64,000 nucleotides of DNA from Bradysia coprophila (Eukaryota > Arthropoda > Insecta > Diptera > Sciaridae), in NCBI RefSeq assembly GCF_014529535.1, contig NW_023503302.1, positions 2,784,706 through 2,848,705 on the forward strand, in the 5' to 3' direction. Positions 1 through 10,881 of this stretch are shown piece by piece. Position 1 is the first letter of the stretch. Each line of letters starts with the position of its first letter. The position numbers were made by a program, and so were the translations under genes. Below the pieces are notes generated by a model. It saw only the letters and a program-made list of their open reading frames with translations, ran no database searches and was not told where the DNA came from.

Positions 1-2811
1 TCCTTTATTGGTTAAACAAATTTTGTGTGGAATCATTTGGAATCCACAATGAGTCCCAAATCAAAATACCTGACGATATTCACTTTTGTTCTACTGTATT
101 GTTACAATCGAATCAAATCTCATAGAAGTACGCAAGTCAGAAGTCAGTTACAGAGATATTTGTTTGATATGAATTAGGCGAAACCGCTTCTATTCAAAAC
201 TGGAATCAAACATTCAACAACGGCTTTAGCTGTTTAAGCTGATCTCACTCGTACTACAACTACAACACGCGCACGTTTTACCATTTCACATGTAGTACAT
301 TCATGACTTTATTGTACTGCCCTCTACCAGTCGACAGGTGCGTACACAATTTTGTAAGCCAACGAAAAAAAATGCTGCAAAATTCTCCCAAACTGTATTA
401 AAACCAAAACTTCCTCAAGCCATCTTCCGCCGCCGATTTTTAACACGGCTGAGGCGGCTGAGATGGGTATCGGTGGCGGTTCCGGCTGATGTTCTTTTTC
501 GGCGGCGGCCTCGGCGTGGCTGAACGGTGCAGTGCTCTAGCCGTAGCCAGACTCTAAAGTCAGGAGGGGCGCTAGAACAAAAAAAAACACAAAAATAAGT
601 TTTGTATGGGAAAAATTAAAAAAAATAGAACCTTCAGGGGGCACAGCCAGCTTGATACGGCCCTGCTTTACCGTTAGCCTATTCAAGGAAGTATCAAGCC
701 ACTTATCTCTTCTATAATATCTTATCGTCGAATAAAGAAGATAACCTATTGGTTAAAAGGCGAGCGTCCAATTACTTTGTATAAACTGCTCGCTTACCCT
801 AATTAACGGAGAGGAAAATTTTGGAAGGAGAATAGATATTTGTGCGTCTGCATCGAAAGAAGCTTTTTTAAGCGTCTGATTGTACTGATTGCTTTCAAGA
901 TCAACCGAAAGACTGGTATTGGATGCAAAATTGAAACCTTTTTCATCTGTTTGATGAGCGCTTATGCTTTAGCTAGTCCCGCTCAGTTTTGAGCTCTCAT
1001 ACAAACCCAACGACGTATCAATGAACAAGTAACCCTTCACAATACCAAAACGAATGTTAAATCTATTGAATTAGAAGACTTAGTGACATTTCACTTCCAA
1101 CAAACACGTAAAAAAATGGAAAGACAAATTGACGGCTGACGGGATTAGATTATGATAATTTAGTTTGTCGTTGTTGAATTTGAAAATCGCATGCCATTGT
1201 TGTTTACATATTCGGGCCATATGAGATATGTTAGAACGTTACCTACCTATCGAAATAAGTTTTTTGTTTGTTTGTTTAGATTTGTGAGATTTTCGGTTTA
1301 GATATTTGGTATAATTCTAATTTTAATTGTAGTCTTTAAGTCGGAATTACCTCCTCACCCAGCTCACCGTTAAATAATAAGAAAAAAAAAATGTTTCAAG
1401 CAGAGTTTTTCGACTAAAATAATTTCCGTTGATTCTGTTTTATCTACTTATAAATCATCATTACGAGTGAATGCCCGCCGGCAATGTTTACATAGTTTCA
1501 CGTCGACTATTTCATCTATTATCTACAACAAAAATATGCGACGAGGTCAGTCCTCAAGCCTCTACAAAATGTATAAATCTAATGAAGTAAAAGAATTGTA
1601 TACAATATGTCGAAAATACTTCGGTCGAAAGACGTAATAGATTCCAATAATAATGCTGACGCAAAAGGTTAATGTAAATTCGGAAAAATTTCAATTTTTC
1701 CGGGGTGTAGGCAAAAGAAACTTTATATGCCACATCAACTTGAGTTGTTTATTAAAATTCTTCGTTTATTTTTACTTCATCAAGTAGTTTTAGCAAATAA
1801 GTTTCATTTAAAAAAATAAAATAAAAAAATAAATCTAAAGGAAACAACAGAATTTGATATAAAAAAAAACAGTACGCGAAAAATCCGATAGCTTTTTTAT
1901 ACACACTCAAACACAAATTAAATCGCATAGAATAAATTCAATTAAATTTCCGGTTATTTGACAAGCAATACACACTTCACTGAAATGGAGTCTACATTTG
2001 CGCGGAGAAATAATCGATTTTCGAAGATTAATTGACACAAAAATGGAACAGACATAAAATTGGAAAATAGACCTCACCATCATTGTGTAGACAACGTTTT
2101 GGCGGAGTACGTCTTTCACTTAAACCGTTTTTTCCTAAGAAATTGGGATCATTTGAACGCACCTTCAATCTGTATAAGACAGAAATGGATAGTTTTAAAT
2201 AAATGATTGATGGAGGACCTAGCAAAATTTACCACCCAATTTAATCAGAAATAATTTTTGAACGGCGCCGAAGAAAATTGCAAACAAGGTCACAACGGAA
2301 AAAGGTTCTTTAGAAATTGTGAGATTAATTACAAATTAATTAATTTAACACATGAAAAACTAACGTGATCCATTCAATACAACTAGAAGAAAAAGAAGCT
2401 TTCAAAAAAATGAGTATTTAATCTAAAACATAATCGAACAAAATACCTTCTAAATATCGCACTTAAATTTAATTAAAAACATAACAAAGAATAGCGAATA
2501 AATAAGCCAACTAAACCAAAAAAAAAAGAAAAATATTGAAGCGTACAACATTTATAACAATTCCTACTTTCACACGGAAACCGAATAAAAAATTAAGGAA
2601 AAAATGAACAAAATAATAAATTAAATTTAATATAAAAACTAAAGTAAAATAAAGATAAAAAACATTTGTTATATTTCCAAATATAAATTATAAAAATAAA
2701 AGAAAAGAAAAAAACAAAATCGTGTCAACAAGTGACATCAAAAAATGAAAATAAAAAAAAATAAATAAAAAAATTTGAAACCATTTTTTATTTGATAGTG
2801 AGTTTGGTAAT
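1..2811. other. AT-rich intergenic DNA, no gene seen
   Basis: I find no reading frame with recognisable motifs or consistent splice sites here. The stretch is very AT-rich, with long A-runs between about 1800 and 2800. The only compositional exception is a GC-rich patch near 420-535 made of CGGCGGC-like and GGCGG-like words, which looks like simple sequence rather than coding DNA. Confidence 0.5.
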
Positions 2812-2990
2812 TACAGTCGGCAACTCTGAAATAAGTGACGCATTTTGTTTCAGCTGAACTCATACAAATTGAAGTGCTTACACTTGCTTCGACGGACAAG
2901 CGCGTGGACGTAATAACTCTTCACTTTGTTTGAGTGGATCGGTTGAAAAACAGCTGAAACAAGTCACTTGTTTCGGAGTCGCCGACTGTA
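2812..2990. mobile_element. TA-flanked MITE (about 180 bp)
   Basis: The ends are inverted copies of each other: the left begins TACAGTCGGCAACTCTGAAA and the right end is the complement, finishing in GCCGACTGTA. The arms are about 45 bp and each reaches an internal CAGCTG. The ends can be read as a TA target duplication plus CAGTCGGC termini, as for Tc1/mariner-type non-autonomous elements. It has no coding capacity. Confidence 0.75.
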
Positions 2991-3244
2991 TCATTTTGCT
3001 AACCGATTTTTCGCAATATTTTTCTAAGATTAAAAATGCGCTGTGTTTGAAATTATTTTGGATTATGACTAGATTAGATCTTAACCTGAATCACACAAAC
3101 ACATCTTAAAATGGGAAGGAATGACCCTTTTACTTACAAAATTATTGAACTCTAAGTAATTCCCAGAATAACAAACTTGGGGAGTCATTGGAAGCAAGGG
3201 TGGAACGCCGCGAACAATGTACACAATATGTTACTTGAAAAAAG

Positions 3245-3496
3245 TACAATTGTTAAAAGTTTCCCATGTGCAGAATGAGCACCAGCTGATCTACTAATAC
3301 ATACTCATTGTATGATAAACAATCAAAACACATTCTACACAATGTGTTTACTTCATTCATTTGTGTTATGTGCGCGCATTGATGACGTTAACGTAGAAAT
3401 GCACTGTACACAATACAAAGTGTTTTTGTTTGAACACCAGCTGATGATATTTAGCTGGTGCTTATTCTGCAAATAGGAAACTTTTAGCAATTGTAG
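3245..3496. mobile_element. TA-flanked MITE (about 250 bp)
   Basis: The left arm starts TACAATTGTTAAAAGTTTCC and the right arm ends with the complement CTTTTAGCAATTGTA. The arms are about 45 bp and carry GCACCAGCTG at their inner side. TA at both ends is consistent with a TA target duplication. Structure and inner motif resemble the element at 56044-56159. Confidence 0.7.
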
Positions 3497-4097
3497 TGAC
3501 CACCTACCAAATTTTCACAGAGCTTTAGTTTAGAGTGGATTTGCGTCAGCCAGTTTGGATAGCCTTGAAATAATGACCTTCCTGGAATTCTCCATTAAAA
3601 TAACAGGACATCCGATCCCGATTTTGCCAAGAAAAATGGTGAGTCAGCTGCCCTTCTGTGGCCTCAACAAACGCTGATAATCGCCATATAAACCTGATTG
3701 GATAACCTTCTACTGCGAGGGATGTCTTGCATTGTTCATTGAAATATCGAGTTATGCATTTTTGGACTTTCGAAATAATGTATCATATTCGTTGCAAGTG
3801 GGTGAATCAGCTACCATGGCGGTGCCATATTACTAACTCTGATGAAATACGAGAAGATGCTTTAATTTCGATTGTAAGTAATTCATTTGCATTAGAAATT
3901 TAAAAAAAGCCAGTTACAGTGTTCGACGTGGCCGAAATGCGTGTGGTTTGTAGAGTCCATAATCTTTCATTTTACGTTTTTTTTTGTTCCAAGTCTTCAC
4001 ATTTCTTAATGAATATGAGCGAATAAGAGATATTGTGTCGGAGTGATGCACATTTTAAAGGGAAAGACAAAGGGCACATATTCATTGCAATAGAAAA
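3497..4097. other. Intergenic, nothing recognised
   Basis: This lies between the MITE and the 3' end of the minus-strand coactosin-like gene. I see no open frame with motifs and no repeat structure. Confidence 0.4.
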
Positions 4098-4103
4098 TTT
4101 ATT
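4098..4103 (-). other. Polyadenylation signal AATAAA
   Basis: On the minus strand AATAAA lies about 30 bases after the stop codon of the coactosin-like gene, a suitable place for its poly(A) signal. Confidence 0.5.
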
Positions 4104-4131
4104 GTCGGATAGTTCAAAAGTTGCAGCTATT

Positions 4132-5032
4132 TCAATCAATTACATGACTACCGGAAAGTGGATGCGAGCGATCGATTATGTTTTCATCGTTGAAGTTATC
4201 CCTGTTCAGCGCTGTAATGCTAGCATGGAAGGGTTGTAGCATACTCTCAGCGTCTCCAAGGAACGCCGTCTTCTTGCCTTTTTCGATAAATCCAACGTTA
4301 GGTCCTGTTTGTTAAAATAATCCCAAAAGAGAGAATCGCATTAACATGTTGTCAAAGTTGATATTTTAGTGGATTACCAATCCAAGCGATGAATACATCG
4401 CGAATAGTTGTTTTTGAAGTCCCTTTTTCCTGAATTCCTCCTTCACGGATCAGTATGTACTGGATTTGGTCATCTAATTTTAACACACACAAAAAATTGT
4501 TAGATCATTTGTTTTGACTAGGTTTGATTACGCTACAAAATTAACGATAAAGTTCCAACGAAAATAAGTTTCTCTTCTTTTAAGACCCTTTTTACGGGGA
4601 TTTTACGTTTTATCCAGATTGATACAATAAAGAGTCTTACCTTCTAAATGAGCAACAACATCTTCCGCACCGCCCTCTCCTCCTGCTGCAAAATGTACAG
4701 TACTGGGACCAACATAATTAAGCAAAAGCCTTTATGAGCGAAAAAAGAAAAGTCGGAAATTAAAATATCGTCGGTTCAAACTCGAACATCACCGAACGTA
4801 CCATCCTGATTCTGAATTAACATTGAAAAGTGCTGCTTGAGCTTCTCTAAGTTCTGACTCATTGTCCAAACGTAAGATCTATAACACAACACAGTGACAA
4901 TGTGTAAATTGAGTTCATTATTTTTGAATCAATGTTAAAGAATGGATAATGCCAGACGAGTGTACTACTTACCGCGTCAGCGAATCCTAAAGCGACGGCA
5001 AAAATTAAAACGATGCTCACTACCTTGCTCAT
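4132..5032 (-). CDS. Secreted coactosin/ADF-H-like protein (155 aa, five exons)
   Basis: Five exons join in one frame: 4973-5032, 4802-4878, 4641-4702, 4378-4473 and 4132-4304, all with GT-AG introns (73-167 bp). Residues 1-20 (MSKVVSIVLIFAVALGFADA) form a typical signal peptide and are encoded exactly by exon 1. The mature part, about 135 residues, has the coactosin/ADF-homology pattern: a GG-E-L-DDQIQY stretch, then DVFIAWIGPNVG (family consensus F-ITWIGE-V), EKGKK, and a C-terminal PLSGSHVID. Length fits a single ADF-H domain. Family members bind filamentous actin in the cytoplasm, so the export signal is unexpected. The start is the first ATG after a TATA/initiator pair. The ADF-H fold is well supported; extracellular function is inference. 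Confidence 0.85.
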
Positions 5033-5052
5033 TGTAGTCTGTTATGTTAGTT

Positions 5053-5091
5053 GTTACTGACAGTTGGCAACTGAATTGACGAGGATTTATA
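5053..5091 (-). promoter_or_regulatory. TATA box and TCAGT initiator of the coactosin-like gene
   Basis: On the minus strand TATAAAT occupies 5091-5085 and TCAGTA follows with its A at 5058, about 33 bases downstream. This is a normal TATA-to-initiator spacing, and TCAGT is the arthropod initiator. It implies a 5' leader of about 25 bases before the ATG at 5032. A second TCAGTT at 5074 is too close to the TATA box. Confidence 0.6.
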
Positions 5092-5465
5092 GTCACGAAC
5101 AAAAACAAAGGTAGGTTTGACCAGTTTTTTTAATAGCCATTAACAGATTCGTGAAACATGTTTAACGTGATGAAGTGGAAAAATACTGCTTTTAAATTCC
5201 CTGCTTAACGTACATCTGCCTTTGCCTTTGTTAATATTATTTGGTAGACCAATATATTTATCTATAATATAAAGTTTAGTGTTTGTTGGTTTGTCTCTGT
5301 TTATTAGCCCAGACGAAAAGTTCTAAGGACATGAAACTTGGTATACCGACTACAGAGGAAAAGCTAGAACAAATGCGCGAACTTTTTCCACTTTCATGCA
5401 CTTTCATGCACGGAGACACTTTTTTGAAATGTTTGGGAATTTTTGAAGCGTAAAATAGTATTTTT

Positions 5466-5554
5466 CGTTACGAGTGATGAAAAGTGCAATTGTTCAGGAC
5501 TATTCGTAAGCTTACGACGTGTCCTGAAAAATTTTGCTTTCATCACGAGTTATG
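5466..5554. repeat. Inverted repeat (hairpin)
   Basis: The left arm CGTTACGAGTGATGAAAAG through CAGGAC pairs imperfectly with GTCCTGAAAA through CATCACGAGTTATG. Arms are about 35 bp. It lies next to a second inverted repeat and is probably a decayed MITE. Confidence 0.5.
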
Positions 5555-5565
5555 AACTACGTTTG

Positions 5566-5695
5566 TTGCGCCTGACGATCATAATGAGACGAAACACATA
5601 TTTAAAGAAAAATAAATAGAAATGAACCGAAAAAACGCACATTTCATCATTAGAGTGAGTGACGAAAAGCGTCGAATTATGATCGTCAGGCGCAA
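5566..5695. repeat. Short MITE-like inverted repeat
   Basis: TTGCGCCTGACGATCATAAT at the left is matched by ATTATGATCGTCAGGCGCAA at the right, a perfect 20-bp inverted repeat around about 90 bp of unique DNA. No coding sequence. Confidence 0.65.
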
Positions 5696-7130
5696 AATTA
5701 TTTTTGAATGAAAAATTTACTTTTGACGGCTTAAAAATTATATATTTTGGCATTATAGTAACACCGTCCCGAGCAAAGTCGGGATACTCCACTAGTATGT
5801 CAATATAAGAATCAATTCATCAAAAATTTAGCCATTTCTAACATTAGTTGACATTGGCGCGTTTCAGCAGTAAAACAACTTAATAAAAAATATTGTTCAA
5901 GGGCCTGGGCGTGTCTGGTGTGCTGGTAGTGTTGTACCTCCTCTACATTCTCATACCACCAGCTAAACATAATCATTCGTGTGTCAGGAAATATAAGTGA
6001 AAATCCAAGAGGTCAAATTTTCGATGTTAGGCTATCTCGGTAGGTACACCTCGTGGATCTTTGGAAGCTGCAGCTGTTTTGTAAAATGCCTACTGTGAGG
6101 TGTTCGTATTTGGTGGTTTTAACCTATGTAGTTTATTGTCATCAATTTTCTAATCAATATCTCTAGTTTCTGGAGGCGATGCGAGGTATGTTTATTTCAA
6201 TTATTCGAGTGAGTGTATCCGTTTATTATATTGGGGTGATTTTATGCTGCGTTAATTCGATCTTCACACTTACCATTTTTGAAATTGGACTCGAACTCGC
6301 TTCTACATTCAATCATATTAGTAGAAGACCGTATGGCATATACGCTGCATAAAGTTAAATTTAACTCAAGATAAGTTTTTTAACTTTCGTGGGATTAGGT
6401 GATAGCTTCATTTAACGTAGCTTTTCATGAAAAATGATATTTTTGAGTGTCAACTATTGACCTCTAACTTAACCTGTCGCATCTGTTATCGATAACGACG
6501 ACAAAAATAATTATGGTACTTTATACAGTAAAATGCATTGGACACTTGAGACAGATTGTGGTCTCAAGTCCTTATGTTGCTCACTAAAAATACATGTTAC
6601 AAAAAATTGAAATACAAGATTGGAAATCAACAGATTAAAAAAACTTTGGTAGAAGAAAGTCATATGTTTGCTGTCTGTAACCGGTTAATATAGATTTATC
6701 GAAAGGCCAAGCGAAAGGTCCAATTGCCAAAAAGGGTGAGTGGAAGTTGTTGCAAAGACATGGATTCTTTAGACATCATCGCCTACATAATTGTGTCATT
6801 TAGCTTGTCCTTTTCGGTATTAGAGTGGCTCGAATTACAAAAAAAAAGTATTGCTGTCGACGGAATCTTCTCGACGAAATGAAAATGTTTTAAACCTTTT
6901 CCCACTCTTATTGGAAGGGCGTTTTATGTTGTTTCGATCCATATTAAAATCTGAACAATTCGGATCAATTCACGAGAAGTCTCAGTCTCGTGGGTATTCG
7001 AAAACAAGTTTTTCTAAGACAATACCTTGCCACTAAATATGATAATTAAAACGGCTGTCGTCGTTAAATAATCTTATATTACATTCTGGTAATTACAAAT
7101 AAAAATACAAATTTGTCGCATCTATTTAGA
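5696..7130. other. Intergenic, nothing recognised
   Basis: AT-rich DNA between the inverted repeats and the FAAH2-like gene. Short open frames exist but none has motifs, a signal peptide or good splice sites. Confidence 0.4.
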
Positions 7131-9232
7131 CTATGCCGGAGGTTTGACCCATCCTCCGAAATGAGCCTCAATCGATTTAGCTACAGCCAGTATCAAATGA
7201 TCTTGGCCCGGATTTGTAACCACCTAAAAGAAATGAATTTTGTTTAACACTCTGCCGGTTACTGTGACTTGTCGACTTTAGGCACCCTGGGAAGTAGTAA
7301 AGGAGTCGAGGAATACCTCCAAATAAATTTCTAAAAATCTAAAATTTAATTTTTGATTTTTAGAAATTTATTTGGAGGTATTCCTAGACTATTTAAGTAA
7401 AGTCCAGGGAGCCTAAAGTTCCAGCGTGCGCATTATTCTGCAATGTGTTAAGTAGAATTTGTTTGGCATACCAACACAATCCTTACCTGTATTCCAATTG
7501 GTAAATTGTTTTTATCTAGACGAACCATACAATTTGTGACTGGTAAACCAATGGCATTGAACACCTTTCAGAAACAGTAGCATAAGTCATTAACACTTAA
7601 AATGAGTCGAAAACGTTTGGAAAGTACAATACATACCATCATGTAACTGGTGTCGACTAGTTTGTGATAAATTTCATAGTGATAATGTGCTGTGTCCGGA
7701 AATGTGGGATAGATAAAAACACCATTTGTACCGAGTAATTCTTGAAATTCCTGTTTCAGTTTTGATGCAATTTTGGTCAATTGATTGTGTCGCGATTCCG
7801 GAAATAATTTGACCAACTCTTGTAAATGACCCACAACCACAGACGGAAAAATACTTTCTGATCTGCCCAACAGATAACTACGGACAGACATAAAAACGAA
7901 ATTTGTTTTTGGTTTCTCCGTTTCGTGTACAGACGCAAAATTACCGAATCGTCTCGACGCCGAGGCGTTTCTTTGGTTCGCCATCGATTCCTTTATTGTA
8001 AATTGTTTCGACGTTTTCGATGCGTAACATCATAGACATTGCCAGTTCTAGAGACCATTTCAGCTTGTCTATTTTCACGAGTTTGGCATTGAAGTGTTTG
8101 GCCACATCGTCGATAGCTCTTTTAACATCTCCGCTCAACGCTCTGGTGGTTCCCGATGGCCCATCGTTATTCATAAAAAAGAAGTTGATGTCATTGATAG
8201 CCACCTCCCTTTCGGGTGTCAATTTGGTTCCATTCGGATCGCTTATGCATCTCAGCAAAAGTGGCAAATCGCAAGCGTATCGAGCCATCGGAGCTATTGT
8301 AAAGTAATCACCGAAATTTCTGTCACTACAACCCGGTATGTGTCCTTGGTACGATACAGCGTACGGAGTTGGCTTGTGACCGAAAATACCGGAAAACATG
8401 GCTGGAAGTAACAAAGAGTAATTGAAAAAGGAACTGCAGATAGTAATTTACCGCTACCATCGAGTAACACTTACCAGGAAGTCTAGCAGAGCCTGCAATA
8501 TCCGATGACAATCCTATCAGTGAAGCACCGCTTCCCAATAGTGCTGCTTCGCCACCGGATGATCCGCCCGGCGTTCTGCGATTGTCGTATGGATTATTCG
8601 TCTGGCCAGATACTTTGTTGTACGTTTCCCAGCACATGCACAGTTCTGGTGTGTTACTCACAAGCAGTACCATACCGCCGTGCTTTTTAACTTGCTGAAC
8701 GCATGGAGCATCCTCTTCAGCAACACGCTTCTCTTTAAACACACGCCCGCCCTGATTGCGAAGGCCCATTACAGCGATGCTCTCTTTGATAGTTACTGGT
8801 AGTCCCAGCAATGGTGTTTGGTCTTTCATTTGTTCTTTGGTTCGAACTCCATTACTGATGTCTCGATCAATAATCCGTGCTTCTTTTAATGCTTCTTCGA
8901 ATCGTTCGTCAACGATTGCATTCAGTATCGGATTGACTTCCTTACATCGGTCGATGTATGCCTGTACAATCGCCTCGCTTGTAACCTAAGAAAATAAGCA
9001 TATAAATTTTACAAAAAAAATTATTCATCCGGCCACTACAATTGAGTTGACTGACCTCTTTGTTTCGTATCATCTCTGCTAACTTTACAGCTGGAATTTC
9101 CAGCAATGGATTTGTTATTGCCGGTAATCGTCGTTTGGCTGTTCGGAATACTGATATCCGACTGTACGGTACCACGAACCAACCGAATACAACCATGGCA
9201 CCTCGTAGAAACCGCCTCATTGCATAGCTCAT
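7131..9232 (-). CDS. Fatty-acid amide hydrolase 2-like amidase, one frameshift in exon 3
   Basis: Exons 9056-9232, 8475-8985, 7637-8401, 7487-7564 and 7131-7223 give about 540 residues, near the usual FAAH2 length. Family enzymes hydrolyse fatty-acid amides at membranes. The N-terminus has a hydrophobic segment (GAMVVFGWFVVPY) as a likely anchor. The amidase triad is complete: Lys126 (PVTIKES), Ser201 (GGSSGGE) and nucleophile Ser225 (DIAGSARLP, joined across intron 2 to AMFSGIFGHKPT). The Lys-Ser and Ser-Ser spacings, 75 and 24, equal those of rat FAAH. The C-terminus ends HFGGWVKPPA. Exon 3 changes frame once: the frame through VETIYNKGIDGEP meets a stop near 7946, while the next frame carries NFVFMSVRSYLLG onward. 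One extra base near 7947 would explain it. Pseudogene or sequence error cannot be told apart here. Confidence 0.88.
7275..7419. repeat. Near-perfect palindrome inside last FAAH2-like intron
   Basis: ACTTTAGGCACCCTGG at the left and CCAGGGAGCCTAAAGT at the right start and end an inverted repeat of about 65 bp per arm with a very short loop near 7340. It lies in the intron between exons 4 and 5 of the amidase and would fold into a long hairpin in the pre-mRNA. Probably a foldback MITE. Confidence 0.75.
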
Positions 9233-10078
9233 GATTCTGGAAAAATCGATTTTTCGTTGAAATAAAACGTTGAACTCATTTCGGTGGTATGTAAGAGAGA
9301 TGGAAACAGCAGAATATTTAAGAAATTCATTATAGTCTCGGTGTGTAATTCTGTGAATTCTTTATTCGAGAATAAATTTAGGTCAACTTCACCAAACATT
9401 GAACATAAAATTCGTTATTAAAGTCTGTGCGGTGCATGCATTATGTTTATCTTTAGTTTTAAAAACAGAATGTTCTTTCTTGCAATGCACGCGTAAAAAC
9501 CAAACACAACAACATTGAAAACAGCTGGTTTTGTTTATGTTTATCTTTGTGTAGTACAAGTATATAAGCTGACTCGTTCCAGTTAATTTCGTTTTGTTTT
9601 CACTTCTTCTCTTTTAAGAAAAACTTAATTTGATTTTATTATGAAAATTTAAATTGAAATGATTTTCGTATATGAAACAAGAAGTGATAACACCAAGCAG
9701 GAGTTATGCGTTTTTGTTAAAGACTCTTACGAAGTCTAGGGGCTGGTACGTTGTTCTGTTACGTTTATATACAGTTTATATATAGTTATTAACGACGGAT
9801 AAAATAATCAAAATAGTCCGACAGTTTACACTGAATAAATTCGAGAACTCAATAGTTACCGTGCTCTTGTAAACTATCTGGCATTCTTTCCTGCTAAAAA
9901 TTTAATTTTTGGAGTTATTTTACTGATATCAATCGTGTACGGAAGGAATAAGATTTTTTATAATTTCAAATGATTTTTCATGTTACGGGAACGAAAATGA
10001 AGGATTCTCAAAATATCTCTGCAGTTTTTATAACCCTATAGTCTAAAGTTATGTTTACGATTGTCTCTATATTGAATA
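9233..10078. other. Upstream region of the FAAH2-like gene
   Basis: No open frame or repeat that I can support. It should hold the amidase promoter, but I see no convincing TATA/initiator pair. Confidence 0.35.
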
Positions 10079-10224
10079 GGACTCAGGACCACCAGGTTCC
10101 ACCCAATATGTTCTTTAGAAAATTTAAAAACAAAAAACTTTCACGAAAATACTTCCCAGAATTTGTTTTTGTCTGAAAAAATTTCTAGAGAACATACTGA
10201 GTTGAACTGGGTGCGTCCTGAGGT
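10079..10224. repeat. Imperfect inverted repeat
   Basis: Left GGACTCAGGACCACCAGGTT and right AACTGGGTGCGTCCTGAGGTC, followed inward by AATATGTTCT and its partner AGAACATACT, form arms of about 45 bp with mismatches. Probably an old MITE. Confidence 0.5.
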
Positions 10225-10394
10225 CTAACATAACATTTCCCAGAAATCGCTATACCCTCTTCCGTATTTCGTTTGACTTTTAACATAACACCTGTCTGAA
10301 TTAGTTATGCAGTTTCTTAGCAATCAAGAGTTTACTGAAGTGTGTTTCCTCACAACAACGCGAAATGTAATTTAATTTATTTCGCAACTAAGAA

Positions 10395-10881
10395 TAGGTA
10401 ACGTCAGATTTTTCGTCCATAAATGCCGAACCATAACGCTAACCCTAAATCCTGACCATAAAGGCAAATGTCAAACAATAAAGGCAAATGCAAAAATAAT
10501 TAAATTTCGACTCGATGGATTCTGGTCAAACAAAATGCCACTGTGTAGTGCATGATCTCAGGATTCCGACAAAGCCATTAGTTTTCCAATCGGACCATGA
10601 GAGATAAGACTTTGAAAAAGTTAAAATTTTAGACATTGATCACGACATGATTTTAAAGTCTTATCGCTCGGCATATAGAAGTCCGATTCAAAAACTAATT
10701 AGTTTTCCGGAGTCCTGAGATCACGCGCTACACACTGGCATTTTGTTTGATCAGAATCCGTCTAGTCGAAATTTAATTATTTTTGCATTTGCCTTTATTG
10801 TTTGACATTTGCCTTTATGGTCAGGATTTAGGGTTAGCGTTATGGTTCGGCATTTATGGACGAAAAATCTGACGTTACCTA
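10395..10881. mobile_element. TA-flanked foldback MITE (487 bp, about 113-bp arms)
   Basis: The left end TAGGTAACGTCAGATTTTTC and the right end GAAAAATCTGACGTTACCTA begin arms that match almost perfectly for about 110 bp, through ATGCCGAACCATAACGC and AAAGGCAAATG repeats. TA at both ends suggests TA target duplication. No transposase is present. Confidence 0.8.

Noticed and set aside
10395..10881. Telomere-like repeat from CTAACCCTAA
   Set aside because: Only one unit per arm; flies do not generally use this repeat, and the context is a MITE arm.
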